A DNA stretch of 64,000 nt, from NCBI GenBank assembly GCA_034142505.1, contig JAWZDV010000043.1, positions 1-64,000 of the forward strand. The letters run 5' to 3'. Within the stretch, counting starts at the first letter, position 1. Each line of letters opens with the position of its first letter. The notes beneath the pieces are model-generated. The model ran no database searches. It was not told where the DNA came from and saw only the letters and a program-made list of their open reading frames with translations. The translations under genes and the position numbers were made by a program. Source of the stretch: Hungatella_A sp034142505 (lineage in GTDB: Bacteria; Bacillota; Clostridia; Lachnospirales; Lachnospiraceae). Of this stretch, positions 8,335 through 16,222 are shown piece after piece.

Positions 8335-8611
8335 ACTTTGTCCTTATATCACTAGAAACATCTGTGGCATCTTTGTACATCCCCTGTGCCGCGTGCTCAC
8401 GCGATTTTTCCAGTTTATCTAATATTTCATGTTCTGATAACGCTTCATATGGATTTGCTCTTTTTATTTCAAATGGGAAACCATTTACTGCCAGCGCCTG
8501 TGTTAAAAACATACGAATTGCAGTTGTGGTATCTGTTCCTAAATCTTTAAACAAAGCATCTGACTTTGCTTTTAAATCATCTTCTACTCTTACTTGAATC
8601 GTACTCGACAT
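8324..8611 (-). CDS. RelB/DinJ-family antitoxin
   Basis: 95 residues. The N-terminal ribbon-helix-helix is typical of RelB/DinJ (STIQVRVEDDLKAKSDALFKDLGTDTTTAIRMFL), with a flexible C-terminal tail that would wrap the toxin. Strong AGGAGG site eight bases before ATG. It should repress its own promoter, whose -10/-35 elements lie at 8649-8677. Adjacent overlapping RelE-type toxin gene supports the call. Confidence 0.88.
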   Translation of the reverse strand: MSSTIQVRVEDDLKAKSDALFKDLGTDTTTAIRMFLTQALAVNGFPFEIKRANPYEALSEHEILDKLEKSREHAAQGMYKDATDVSSDIRTKYGL

Positions 8612-8648
8612 TTACGCCACCTCCTATACCCACTCTATTTCTACTATA

Positions 8649-8677
8649 AGAATAGCAAGTATACAATGCCAAGTCAA
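8649..8677 (-). promoter_or_regulatory. Promoter of the toxin-antitoxin pair
   Basis: Minus-strand TTGACT (8677-8672), 17-base spacer, TATTCT (8654-8649), about 40 bases before the antitoxin start. Intact, so the island junction must lie between about 8680 and 8751. Confidence 0.65.
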
Positions 8678-8750
8678 TACATTTGTAATGATTTAGCATT
8701 GTTAGTTGTATTATATGGCTTTTAATATGCTACATAGAGCCAATCATTAG

Positions 8751-9038
8751 TATCCTTCGTTCAATCCCATCCAGAAAGGCATGGATTATGTAAACTCCCA
8801 CAGCGCGGAAGAAATCGCAAAGACGATTCAGCCGCAGTTTAAAGAGACGGATTTGGAAAAAATCACGCTGATCGTGGACCGCTACAAACAACAGGACACC
8901 TGGAAAAAGGATACGGTTTTTGAGAAAGAAAGCTTCGAACTTCTCCAAAATATTCTGGAAGAAGCCGGGGAACTGGAAAAACGCGTTCCCTATGAAGATC
9001 TGGTTACAACCGATTTTGCCAGAAACGCAGTAAAATAA
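8751..9038 (+). pseudogene. 3' fragment of an ABC substrate-binding protein gene
   Basis: The frame from 8781 encodes 85 residues (MDYVNSHSAEEIAKTIQPQF...) that match the C-terminus of NMT1/SsuA-type periplasmic-binding proteins of ABC importers (nitrate/sulfonate/thiamine-precursor type). The homologous-looking frame continues upstream of that ATG (YPSFNPIQKG) to a TAG at 8748, and the signal peptide and both ligand-binding lobes are absent. There is no ribosome-binding site. It is a decapitated remnant, and marks where the accessory island to its left replaced the 5' part of a resident gene. Confidence 0.75.
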
Positions 9039-9149
9039 TCTCCTGCTCCCGTCATGATTTAAGAAAAATGAACCTTTCTTTTTATACCAAATAAATGTAT
9101 AATAAAAATACTTATGAACTTTTCATACTACCCTTCGGAGGACAACGGA

Positions 9150-10046
9150 ATGAGGCTTTTGCTTCAGAAAAAGCGAAACTACAACTTAATTCTGATTATA
9201 CTCACCAGTTTCCTATGGACCGCCCTCTGGCTGTCCATAGGGAACTTTCCTGCGTACGCTTCTTCTGCCGCCATCCTGTCCAATTCCAAGGCCGCCGTCG
9301 ACATTTCCCAGTCTTCCGATGGTCTTTTAAAAATCCGTTACACCGACGGCAAACAAGTAAAAATCAAAGTCCAGATCACAAAGGACGATAAAACCATCTA
9401 TACCTACAACTTAAACAACACCGGCGCCAGCGAGACCTTCCCATTGACCGAAGGGGATGGCTCCTACTCCGTCAAGGTTCTGGAAAATATCTCCGGAACC
9501 CGGTACGCCGTCGCTTATTCCTGCAACGTGGATGTCAAGCTGACAGACAGCTTCGCGCCCTTCCTCCACCCCAACCAGTATGTCAACTACACCTCCGATT
9601 CCAAAACGACAGAGAAGGCCAAATCACTGACAGAAAACATGACTAGCGACCTGGACAAAACCACCGCTGTTTTCAATTATGTGGTAGACAGTATCTCCTA
9701 CGACAATACCCTGGCCGCAACAGTCGAGAGCGGGTATCTCCCTAACGTAGACCAGGTACTCAGCAAAGGGACAGGCATCTGTTTTGACTATGCCGCGGTC
9801 ATGGCCGCCATGCTGCGGAGTCAGAACATCCCATGCAAACTGATAGTGGGATATGCGGGAACCACCTATCACGCCTGGATCAACGTCTATGTGCAGGGAA
9901 AGGGCTGGATCGACCAATTCATCTATTTTGACGGCAATACCTGGACCCTGATGGACCCGACCACGATTTCCAGCGGAAACCGGAGCAAGGCCGCCAAAGA
10001 CTTTGCCTCCAACTCCGACAACTATACCCAGAAATATGCCTATTAA
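9150..10046 (+). CDS. Secreted transglutaminase-like domain protein
   Basis: 298 residues. N-terminal membrane/signal segment at about 12-35 (LILIILTSFLWTALWL...AYA), then an extracytoplasmic beta-rich domain, and a transglutaminase-like core with Cys211 (GTGICFDYA), His241 (TYHAWINVY) and Asp269 (LMDPT), the papain-like catalytic triad. Such enzymes act on surface proteins or peptides as proteases, cyclases or cross-linkers; the substrate is unknown. ATG 9150 is chosen because GGAGG lies eight bases upstream; an earlier ATG at 9114 lacks a site. A TATAAT box lies at 9098-9103. It precedes the pilus-like cluster by 61 bases. Confidence 0.88.
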   Translation: MRLLLQKKRNYNLILIILTSFLWTALWLSIGNFPAYASSAAILSNSKAAVDISQSSDGLLKIRYTDGKQVKIKVQITKDDKTIYTYNLNNTGASETFPLTEGDGSYSVKVLENISGTRYAVAYSCNVDVKLTDSFAPFLHPNQYVNYTSDSKTTEKAKSLTENMTSDLDKTTAVFNYVVDSISYDNTLAATVESGYLPNVDQVLSKGTGICFDYAAVMAAMLRSQNIPCKLIVGYAGTTYHAWINVYVQGKGWIDQFIYFDGNTWTLMDPTTISSGNRSKAAKDFASNSDNYTQKYAY

Positions 10047-10107
10047 ATGCCGGCGCCCCCGGCCAATCAAGCACACTCAAAGCGAATTCACCAAAAAGGA
10101 GACGACT

Positions 10108-11151
10108 ATGGCTTCAACAACACCTAACAAAAACCGCGATATGCTGACAGACGAGGAACTGTCTGTTCTCTGCTATGAACTGTCAGAACTGAACCGGTCC
10201 GGCATTTCCTGGACGGAAAGCGCCGCTCTTCTGCTAAGCGACCACCCGGCCAGACGAATCCGCCTGGCGCTGGAAGCTCTGCAAAGGGAGACAGGGCTGG
10301 GCCGCTCCTTTGCCTCTGTTTTAAAAGAGACAGAACAGTTCCCCGCCTACTGCATCCATATGATGGAGATCGGGGAACTGACCGGAAGACTTGACACGGT
10401 ATTGGAAGCATTGTCCGACTACTACAAGCGGGAACACGCCTTAAATGAGACCATCCGGCGGGCGGTGACTTATCCCTGTGTCATGACGGCCTTAACCGCC
10501 CTGATTTTCCTGATCCTGATCCGGCGGATATTCCCCATCTTCTCCCAGGTATTCTCCCTGTTTGACAGCGGAATGCCGCCGGCGGCTTCCTTTCTGCTGG
10601 GACAGAATTCCATGGGGCTTGCCATCCTCTCCGGGGTGGCGGGGCTGTTGTTTTTGGTGGCGGTGGCCGCGCTCTTTTTGTTCCACAGCCGTTTTGGACT
10701 TACCGCATTTTCCAGGGGGAAATCGGCGGCGGCCATCGGCCGGGCCAGATTCTCCTCCGCCATGTCTCTGATGATCTCCAGCGGGCTGGAGCTCCATGAG
10801 GCCCTGGACCAGACCGCAAAGCTTCTTGAAGATACGCCTCTGGCCGCCATGTGCGCCGACTGCCAGAAACAGATGACGGACGGAACTTCCTTTACGGAGG
10901 CGGTGGCCGGCGCCGGCATTTTCACCGGGATGGAAGCCGGGATGCTGAACATGGGCTTTCGCACCGGCACGATGGAGCATGTGATGGAAGAACTTGCAAG
11001 GCGAAGCCAGCTCAGTGCGGACGTGCGGCTAAACCAGTCCCTGAACCGGTTTGAGTACGGACTGGTGATCCTGCTTTGCGTCACTGTGGGCAGTATGCTT
11101 CTCACCGTGATGCTGCCGCTGCTTCAGATGCTTGCCTCCCTGGGAGGCTGA
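10108..11151 (+). CDS. GspF/PilC-type inner-membrane platform protein
   Basis: 347 residues with two copies of the T2SSF domain, each an amphipathic helical bundle followed by hydrophobic segments (about 130-155, 180-205 and a C-terminal one near 315-340: VILLCVTVGSMLLTVMLPLL). This is the platform protein of type IV pilus and type II secretion machines, which couples the cytoplasmic ATPase to pilin movement. Start ATG 10108 follows AAGGAG; the frame is open further upstream but overlaps the previous gene. First gene of a tight cluster that ends with a PilT-type ATPase. Confidence 0.88.
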   Translation: MASTTPNKNRDMLTDEELSVLCYELSELNRSGISWTESAALLLSDHPARRIRLALEALQRETGLGRSFASVLKETEQFPAYCIHMMEIGELTGRLDTVLEALSDYYKREHALNETIRRAVTYPCVMTALTALIFLILIRRIFPIFSQVFSLFDSGMPPAASFLLGQNSMGLAILSGVAGLLFLVAVAALFLFHSRFGLTAFSRGKSAAAIGRARFSSAMSLMISSGLELHEALDQTAKLLEDTPLAAMCADCQKQMTDGTSFTEAVAGAGIFTGMEAGMLNMGFRTGTMEHVMEELARRSQLSADVRLNQSLNRFEYGLVILLCVTVGSMLLTVMLPLLQMLASLGG

Positions 11152-11179
11152 ACCTAAATACGTTCAGGAGGCGTTTTAT

Positions 11180-11467
11180 ATGAAGAAAATATTACTGCCG
11201 GGACTGCTCGTGCTTTTTCTGGCGGCCCTCTTCCTGGTCACGGAGCCCTTAGACCGGCGGGTCAGCGAGGAAAGTCTGACTGTGCTGGAACAATCCATCC
11301 GCCGGGGCGCCGTCCAATGTTATGCTCTTGAGGGAGCGTATCCGGAAGATCTGGCGTACCTGGAAGAGCGCTACGGCGTCTCCTACGACCGGAAACGCTA
11401 TTACGTGGATTACACTTACCTTGCATCCAACCTGATGCCTGACATCACCGTACTGCCCCAATCTTGA
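11180..11467 (+). CDS. Small pseudopilin-like protein
   Basis: 95 residues. One N-terminal hydrophobic segment (about 4-22, LLPGLLVLFLAALFLV) is followed by a short soluble domain whose AVQCYALEGAYPEDLAYLEERYG resembles the post-helix region of minor pilins (a Tyr-Pro-x-x-Leu motif is common there). It lacks the GFxxxE prepilin cleavage motif, so processing by a prepilin peptidase is doubtful. CAGGAGG site before ATG 11180, inside the GspF-PilT cluster. Confidence 0.65.
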   Translation: MKKILLPGLLVLFLAALFLVTEPLDRRVSEESLTVLEQSIRRGAVQCYALEGAYPEDLAYLEERYGVSYDRKRYYVDYTYLASNLMPDITVLPQS

Positions 11468-11481
11468 CAAGGAGAATGTCT

Positions 11482-11985
11482 ATGACCGATATTCATGATT
11501 TCTCAAAACTGAAAAATACCATGGCTCTGCTGTTATGTGCCATGTTCTTTCTCCTGTGCGCAGCACTGACGCTGTCCGGCGGCAGAATCTACGCCCAGAC
11601 AGCGTCGGCCGGCGATATGAATTACCAGAACCGGACCGCTCTTTCCTATCTGGTCAACCAGATCCGGCAGGGAGACCGGGCGGACGGAGGCATCTTAATC
11701 ACCAGTTTCGGCGGACAGGACGCGGTCTGCATCCGGGAAAATCTGGAAGACAGCACGTTTCTGACCCTTTTGTACTGTTATGACGGCCAGCTGCGGGAGT
11801 TGTTTATGGAGGAAGGCACCGGACTGCTTCCGGCAGACGGAACGCCGCTGCTGCCGCTTGAGGACTTGTCAGCAACTGTGGAGGACGGCGTTATAACACT
11901 GACCGTCACACTGCCGGAGCAGGGCGGGACCAGCCAGGTCTGCCTGGCTCCAAGATGCGGCGTAAAGGAGGATTCTGGCCTATGA
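11482..11985 (+). CDS. DUF4860-like pilin-associated protein
   Basis: 167 residues with one N-terminal membrane anchor (about 10-32, TMALLLCAMFFLLCAALTL) and a beta-rich exterior domain including LSYLVNQIRQGDRADGGILI. The layout resembles DUF4860 proteins in Lachnospiraceae pilus-like clusters; I could not verify this by alignment. ATG 11482 lies seven bases after GGAG. It overlaps the following start by ATGA coupling. Probably a minor pilin or pilus-tip component. Confidence 0.6.
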   Translation: MTDIHDFSKLKNTMALLLCAMFFLLCAALTLSGGRIYAQTASAGDMNYQNRTALSYLVNQIRQGDRADGGILITSFGGQDAVCIRENLEDSTFLTLLYCYDGQLRELFMEEGTGLLPADGTPLLPLEDLSATVEDGVITLTVTLPEQGGTSQVCLAPRCGVKEDSGL

Positions 11986-12311
11986 ATACGATGAACCGGT
12001 TCCGCCTCCTGCTGCTGGAGCTGCTCGGCAGCTTTACCATCCTGATTCTCTGCGCCCTGGTCTGCTTAAGTTTTCTGGCAAAAGCCCATCAGATGAGCAG
12101 GGAGAGCACCGACTTAACCAGGGCCGTCTATTTGGCCCAGTCCGCCGCGGAAAGCTGGAAAGCAGGCGGACAGCCTGTCACACAAGCCGACGGTTACACG
12201 GTGACCATCACGCCCATGTCTGAGAGCCAGGGGCTTACGGTCTGCCAGATCTCAGTTTGGAAACAGGACCGGGTGATTTTTACGCTGGAGGAGGTGGCAT
12301 CCTATGAATAA
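11982..12311 (+). CDS. Prepilin-like membrane protein
   Basis: 109 residues. The N-terminal hydrophobic helix begins near LLLLELLGSFTILILCALVC, which has the LLELLGSFTIL layout of degenerate prepilin N-termini (a glutamate in the helix), followed by SAAESW and a beta-rich C-terminus. ATG 11982 overlaps the upstream TGA and follows AAAGGAGG. Most likely a pseudopilin of this cluster. Confidence 0.6.
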   Translation: MNTMNRFRLLLLELLGSFTILILCALVCLSFLAKAHQMSRESTDLTRAVYLAQSAAESWKAGGQPVTQADGYTVTITPMSESQGLTVCQISVWKQDRVIFTLEEVASYE

Positions 12312-12648
12312 CAAAACAAATTCTTCCTTTGTGGGAACCGGTATTCTGACGATCCTGACTGTGTTTTTGGTGCTTGTCTTGTCCATTTTCTCAATCCTGG
12401 CCTTTTTATCAGCCCGGGCGGATGTATCTTTGTCACGGATTAACGCGGACACCGTGACTTCCTACTATGCCGCCGACGCCAAAGCCGTGCGCCTGGTCCA
12501 GGAATTCGCCCTTGGGGAAGAGCCGGAGCTGACGGCCCAGGTCCCCATGACGGACCGGCAGTCCCTGTCCATTCATGTCACAAGAAATGAAGATTCTTCC
12601 CTCAGGATTCTATCCTGGAATGTGATTTCCAGCGCGTCAGAGGGATGA
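12304..12648 (+). CDS. Pilin-like membrane protein
   Basis: 114 residues, overlapping the previous gene by 8 bp. Residues about 10-37 form one long hydrophobic helix (GILTILTVFLVLVLSIFSIL), followed by SYYAADAKAVRLVQEF, a helix-continuation pattern seen in PilX-type minor pilins, and a short beta domain. No canonical prepilin cleavage site. Probably another structural or assembly component of the same machine. Confidence 0.6.
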   Translation: MNNKTNSSFVGTGILTILTVFLVLVLSIFSILAFLSARADVSLSRINADTVTSYYAADAKAVRLVQEFALGEEPELTAQVPMTDRQSLSIHVTRNEDSSLRILSWNVISSASEG

Positions 12649-12683
12649 AACACACATAACCTGACTATCTTTTGGAGGTACTT

Positions 12684-13742
12684 ATGGAAATACTGGAAAT
12701 ACTGGAATACGCCGCTCACCATGACGCGTCCGATATTCTCATCATCGCAGGCATGCCTGTGGCATTTAAGATCGGAGGCCGGCTGGAGCGGCTGGGAGAC
12801 AAACTCTTCCCGGAGCACACCAGGACCCTAACCAAGTCCTTATACAGCTTAGCAGGGCGGGATATTACCTCCCTTCTGGAGTATGGCGACGATGATTTTT
12901 CCTTCTCTCTCCCGGGCATCTGCCGTTTCCGGGCCAATGCCCTGCGCCAGAGAGGTTCCCTCGGGCTGGTCATCCGCGTCATCTCCTTCGGCCTTCCCGA
13001 CGCGGACAGTCTCCATATCCCGTCCGTCGTCATGGATTTTGCCTCGAAACGCCACGGACTTGTGCTGGTCACCGGACCTGCCGGCAGTGGCAAGACCACC
13101 ACGCTGGCCTGCATGGTGGACGCTATTAACTCCACAAGAGAGGCCCACATCATCACTATCGAGGACCCCATTGAATACCTCCACTCCCACAAAAAGAGTG
13201 TTGTCATCCAGCGGGAGCTCAACACCGACACCCAGTCCTACCACGTAGCGCTCCGGGCGGCCCTCCGGGAAGTTCCTGACATCATCCTCCTGGGGGAAAT
13301 GCGGGACGCCGAGACCATCAGCGCCGCCGTGACAGCGGCAGAGACCGGCCACCTGGTCATCTCCACCCTCCACACCATCGGAGCCGCCAACACGGTGGAC
13401 CGCATCGTGGACACTTTCCCGCCCCAGCAGCAGCAGCCTGTCAGAACCCAGCTGGCTATGGTGCTGGAAGGCGTGGTCTCCCAGAAGCTGATGCCCTCCG
13501 TAGACAGCGGACAGGTGCCCGCCTTTGAGATCATGAAGTCCAACAGCGCCATCCGCACCATGATCCGGGAGTCCAAGTCCTACCAGCTGGAAAACACCAT
13601 TTCCTCCTCTGCGGGCGAGGGGATGATCACTATGGACCAGAGCATTTTTAAATTGTTCAAGGACGGTAAAATCACCGGAGACACGGCTTTGCGGTATGCG
13701 GAGAATACGGAATTTATGAAGAAAATGATGAGTACCTTATAG
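12684..13742 (+). CDS. pilT: PilT-family type IV pilus ATPase
   Basis: 352 residues, the normal PilT length. Walker A GPAGSGKT (131-138), an Asp box, Walker B DIILLGEMRD (199-208) and the His box TGHLVISTLHT are all present. PilT family members are hexameric ATPases that pull pili in and drive twitching. No PilB-type extension ATPase is encoded in this window, so this enzyme may be the sole motor here. Start ATG 12684 lies just after GGAGG. Last gene of the cluster, ended by the hairpin region at 13761-13795. Confidence 0.9.
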   Translation: MEILEILEYAAHHDASDILIIAGMPVAFKIGGRLERLGDKLFPEHTRTLTKSLYSLAGRDITSLLEYGDDDFSFSLPGICRFRANALRQRGSLGLVIRVISFGLPDADSLHIPSVVMDFASKRHGLVLVTGPAGSGKTTTLACMVDAINSTREAHIITIEDPIEYLHSHKKSVVIQRELNTDTQSYHVALRAALREVPDIILLGEMRDAETISAAVTAAETGHLVISTLHTIGAANTVDRIVDTFPPQQQQPVRTQLAMVLEGVVSQKLMPSVDSGQVPAFEIMKSNSAIRTMIRESKSYQLENTISSSAGEGMITMDQSIFKLFKDGKITGDTALRYAENTEFMKKMMSTL

Positions 13743-13760
13743 ATGGAATCTAACAAAAAT

Positions 13761-13795
13761 AGAGTCTCTGTGAATGCTTCTCTCACAGGGACTCT
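13761..13795. terminator. Bidirectional terminator between convergent units
   Basis: 13-bp stem AGAGTCTCTGTGA/TCACAGGGACTCT (one G-U) with a 9-base loop. The minus-strand side ends in ATTTTTGTT, so it is best for the XRE gene at 13823; the plus-strand tail is weaker. Confidence 0.7.
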
Positions 13796-13822
13796 ACTCT
13801 ATCACAGACATTCTTCACTTCC

Positions 13823-14017
13823 TCAGCCCTTGATTCCAAGGGTCCGGGCGATCCGTTTCTTCGTCTTCTCGCACTGATTCCTGCCGTAAATGATGTCGCT
13901 GATTGTGGAATTGGCCAGTCCTAAACGTCTGGCCAGTTCCTGCTGGGGGATATCCTGCTCTACCATGGCAATCTTCATTTTTTTGCCAAAGGGTGTGCAT
14001 GGGATTCTTGCTGCCAT
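13823..14017 (-). CDS. Small XRE-type regulator
   Basis: 64-residue Cro/C1-type helix-turn-helix protein (QQELARRLGLANSTISDIIYGRNQC carries the two DNA-contact helices). ATG 14017 is chosen because AAAGGAG lies seven bases upstream; the frame is open further upstream without a site. It is the last gene of the surface operon, 60 bases after the secreted-protein gene. It may autoregulate or tune the operon, which is inference. Confidence 0.8.
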   Translation of the reverse strand: MAARIPCTPFGKKMKIAMVEQDIPQQELARRLGLANSTISDIIYGRNQCEKTKKRIARTLGIKG

Positions 14018-14077
14018 ATTGAAACTCCTTTCTGATGTTCCGGGTTTTCTGGCTTTTTTATGCTTTTGATTCACATC

Positions 14078-14758
14078 CTAGTGTACGGATATTGTAAAGG
14101 TTGGGATTACAGTAAAAGTTTCATTGTTGGCCCAGCCCGTTGTGGTGGCTCCGTACAGCTTCATCTTCAAGGTTCCGCCTGCCGCCAGTGTACCGTCAGT
14201 TGGCGTGTCGCATACATTGTATGGGGCTGTTGTATAATTTGCTGCCGGGTCGAACCATTTTGCACTGTCCCCCGAAGCATTGGTGGGAATGCTGTCGCCG
14301 TCCTTGCGAATTGCAAACATCACGGTTCTGGCTCCGCTCAGAGCATCGGCCTTATTTACCAGCGTCGTCGGTGTACCTGTGGTTCCTGATCCCAGGGCCG
14401 TTGTCACATTGGTAATCCTTACATCAATGGGTACTGTGGATGTATTGGTGATGGTATAGGCGTCTGACTGATCTGTGATCCGGTTTACGTCATCTCCGGT
14501 CGTCTTCGCATTGGGATTGATTAAAAATGCCGCTGCTGTCGGCACTTTCACACTGATGCTGGTTACCTTGATCGTTCCTGTCAGCGTGGATGCCTGGCTG
14601 CCGCCTACCGTGCCTGACGCATTTGAGGTTGATATGGCCACATCCTCTACGGTTGCGCTGGGCAGGGCCGCGTCAGCCCCATAGGATGCCATAGCGCTCA
14701 CGGCTGTCATTCCCAACGTCAGGGCCAGAGCCGCTGTTTTCTTCATTTTCCTTTTCAT
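14078..14758 (-). CDS. Secreted surface protein A
   Basis: 226 residues beginning MKRKMKKTAALALTLGMTAV with a classical signal peptide cleaved near ASYGADA. The mature part is Ser/Thr/Gly/Ala-rich and beta-predicted, without a sortase motif or membrane anchor. It shares a plan with the neighbouring 224-residue protein: GTIKVTSISVKVPTAAAF versus GRIKVDLISVELPAGGFEF, and a C-terminal LKMKLYG...FTVIPTFTI versus LNLYG...FTINPTIKI. So they are paralogues. Family not recognised. The leader carries two 38-bp tandem repeats. Possibly an extracellular matrix or fibre subunit, by context only. Confidence 0.75.
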   Translation of the reverse strand: MKRKMKKTAALALTLGMTAVSAMASYGADAALPSATVEDVAISTSNASGTVGGSQASTLTGTIKVTSISVKVPTAAAFLINPNAKTTGDDVNRITDQSDAYTITNTSTVPIDVRITNVTTALGSGTTGTPTTLVNKADALSGARTVMFAIRKDGDSIPTNASGDSAKWFDPAANYTTAPYNVCDTPTDGTLAAGGTLKMKLYGATTTGWANNETFTVIPTFTISVH

Positions 14759-14777
14759 CTTCTCTTCCTCTTTTCTT

Positions 14778-14853
14778 TTAGTTTTCCCTCTTGTCTTTCT
14801 GCTTCTCTTTTCTTTTTGACTTTCCCTCTCGTCTTTCTGCTTCTCTTTTCTTT
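14778..14853. repeat. Two 38-bp tandem repeats in a leader
   Basis: Units 14778-14815 and 14816-14853 differ at four of 38 positions and are polypyrimidine on the plus strand. On the coding (minus) strand they are purine-rich and each carries GAGGGA, like duplicated ribosome-binding sites, between the two secreted-protein genes. Confidence 0.8.
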
Positions 14854-14861
14854 GCAGACTA

Positions 14862-15536
14862 TCATCCAACAGCCGCATTGACGGTACTGATCTTGATCGT
14901 GGGGTTGATGGTGAATTCGTATGCCCCGTAGAAGTCAGGAGATACTTTTCCATACAGGTTCAGATTTATGCTTTCATTTGCTTCAATCCTTGCCACGAAG
15001 ATGTCTTTTCTTCCCGGAAGGATCGCGTATCGCTCAAAGTCCGCATCACTGCTGTATGCCTTTTGACTGGCTCCCAGTACGAGAATGGCAGTTCCGGGCG
15101 CCCCTACTTTCGATATCTTGTCCAGCAGCTGGAATTTCTGTTCCGGCCCATCTCCGAATTTTGGTGTGAACTTTACATCAGATTTCCCCAACTCTGCCAC
15201 CTGGGATATCTCTACCTTTACCGGCACTACCGAATGATTGGCTACACGGATCGCCGGACTCTGGATCTGCTCTCCCGGCATCCGCAAATGAAATGGTTTT
15301 GTAGTGTCTATGTTGAATTCAAAACCTCCGGCCGGCAATTCCACCGATATCAAATCAACCTTAATTCTTCCTCTCAGCTCCGACTCCGTGCTTGCAGAGG
15401 ATTCCTCATACACGAATTCCACCGTCCCCATCGCTGCTTCCCCTAAAGATTCTCCCGCATAGGCCGCCGGGGCATCCCTCTGGAGCGCACTTAAAATCAA
15501 CACCCCTGCCGCCATGCAGACTCCTCTCTTTCTCAA
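14862..15536 (-). CDS. Secreted surface protein B (paralogue of A)
   Basis: 224 residues from a TTG at 15536 behind AGGAGG. This start gives a basic-hydrophobic signal peptide (MRKRGVCMAAGVLILSAL) with cleavage near AYAGES; the ATG at 15515 would lose the basic residues. The mature domain is beta-rich, and its C-terminal NLNLYGKVSPDFYGAYEF block pairs with the equivalent block of protein A. No anchor. Not recognised by family. Lies downstream of the three paralogous membrane proteins in the same operon. Confidence 0.75.
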   Translation of the reverse strand: MRKRGVCMAAGVLILSALQRDAPAAYAGESLGEAAMGTVEFVYEESSASTESELRGRIKVDLISVELPAGGFEFNIDTTKPFHLRMPGEQIQSPAIRVANHSVVPVKVEISQVAELGKSDVKFTPKFGDGPEQKFQLLDKISKVGAPGTAILVLGASQKAYSSDADFERYAILPGRKDIFVARIEANESINLNLYGKVSPDFYGAYEFTINPTIKISTVNAAVG

Positions 15537-15615
15537 TACTCCCTTCCTCCTCTCATCCTGCCAGATTCTTCCCCTGTCCCATATTGCCGTTTGGTCCGGC
15601 TCTTGATTTGGCAGT

Positions 15616-16167
15616 CTATTCTAACAGGGTCAGCTTAATCTTCACTGCCGCCTGCCCCACATATTTCTCGTCCTCCTCCTGGTAGGCGAGAAATACTGCC
15701 GTACAGTCATAATCTCCGGCTTCCATCACAACATCCGGCGGTGCCGCCTCCACATAGCTTCCCGGCGGGATCGCCCCTGTCTCATAGATTTTCTCGCCTG
15801 TGTCGTCCCGGGTGATCTCCACGCGGATCAGTTTTCCCTGGTTGGACGGATTCTCTATCAGCCAGTTGACAGTCCGGTCCACTCCCGACACCCGGCCCGA
15901 AGGGGTGGCATTCATGGACATGGCCAGCATTCCTTCTTCCACTACGGAATCCAGTTCCCGCTGGATTTCTTCCGGTGTCTTTCCCGGAATGTTCCCCATC
16001 ACCACGTTAGATTCATACACCAGGCCGGCCGGCTTCTCCTGCGGGCGATTCTGGCTTAGATAGACCCCTGCCGCTGTCCCTGCCATGCAGAACATTCCCA
16101 ACACCAGCACTAATTTTGTAAACCGTCTCTTTTTTCCTGTATCTTCTTTTTTCCTGCCTGCCTTCAT
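15616..16167 (-). CDS. Single-pass surface protein, paralogue 3
   Basis: 183 residues: a basic cytoplasmic tail (MKAGRKKEDTGKKRR), one transmembrane helix (about 19-37) and an exterior domain. The exterior part shares with the next upstream gene the order RELDSVVEEGMLA, NWLIENP, ITRDDTGEKIYETG, AGDYDCTA and a final VGQAAVKIKLTLLE. The two are clear paralogues. Such domains resemble small beta-sandwich modules. Family unknown to me. Start behind GAGGT. Confidence 0.75.
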   Translation of the reverse strand: MKAGRKKEDTGKKRRFTKLVLVLGMFCMAGTAAGVYLSQNRPQEKPAGLVYESNVVMGNIPGKTPEEIQRELDSVVEEGMLAMSMNATPSGRVSGVDRTVNWLIENPSNQGKLIRVEITRDDTGEKIYETGAIPPGSYVEAAPPDVVMEAGDYDCTAVFLAYQEEDEKYVGQAAVKIKLTLLE

Positions 16168-16222
16168 ACCGTGTGTACCTCTGCTTCAGTCTTTTTGTTT
16201 CTCATAGCCACCATGTTTGTAA

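Noticed and set aside
10470..11105. 211-codon frame antisense to the GspF gene
   Set aside because: Shadow frame in G+C-rich DNA; the GspF frame has membrane helices and a good start.
12849..13373. 174-codon frame antisense to pilT
   Set aside because: PilT Walker motifs lie on the opposite strand, so this is a shadow.
14078..15536. TasA/CalY-type matrix proteins
   Set aside because: The context recalls sipW-tasA, but I could not find TasA sequence hallmarks in either protein, so I leave the family open.
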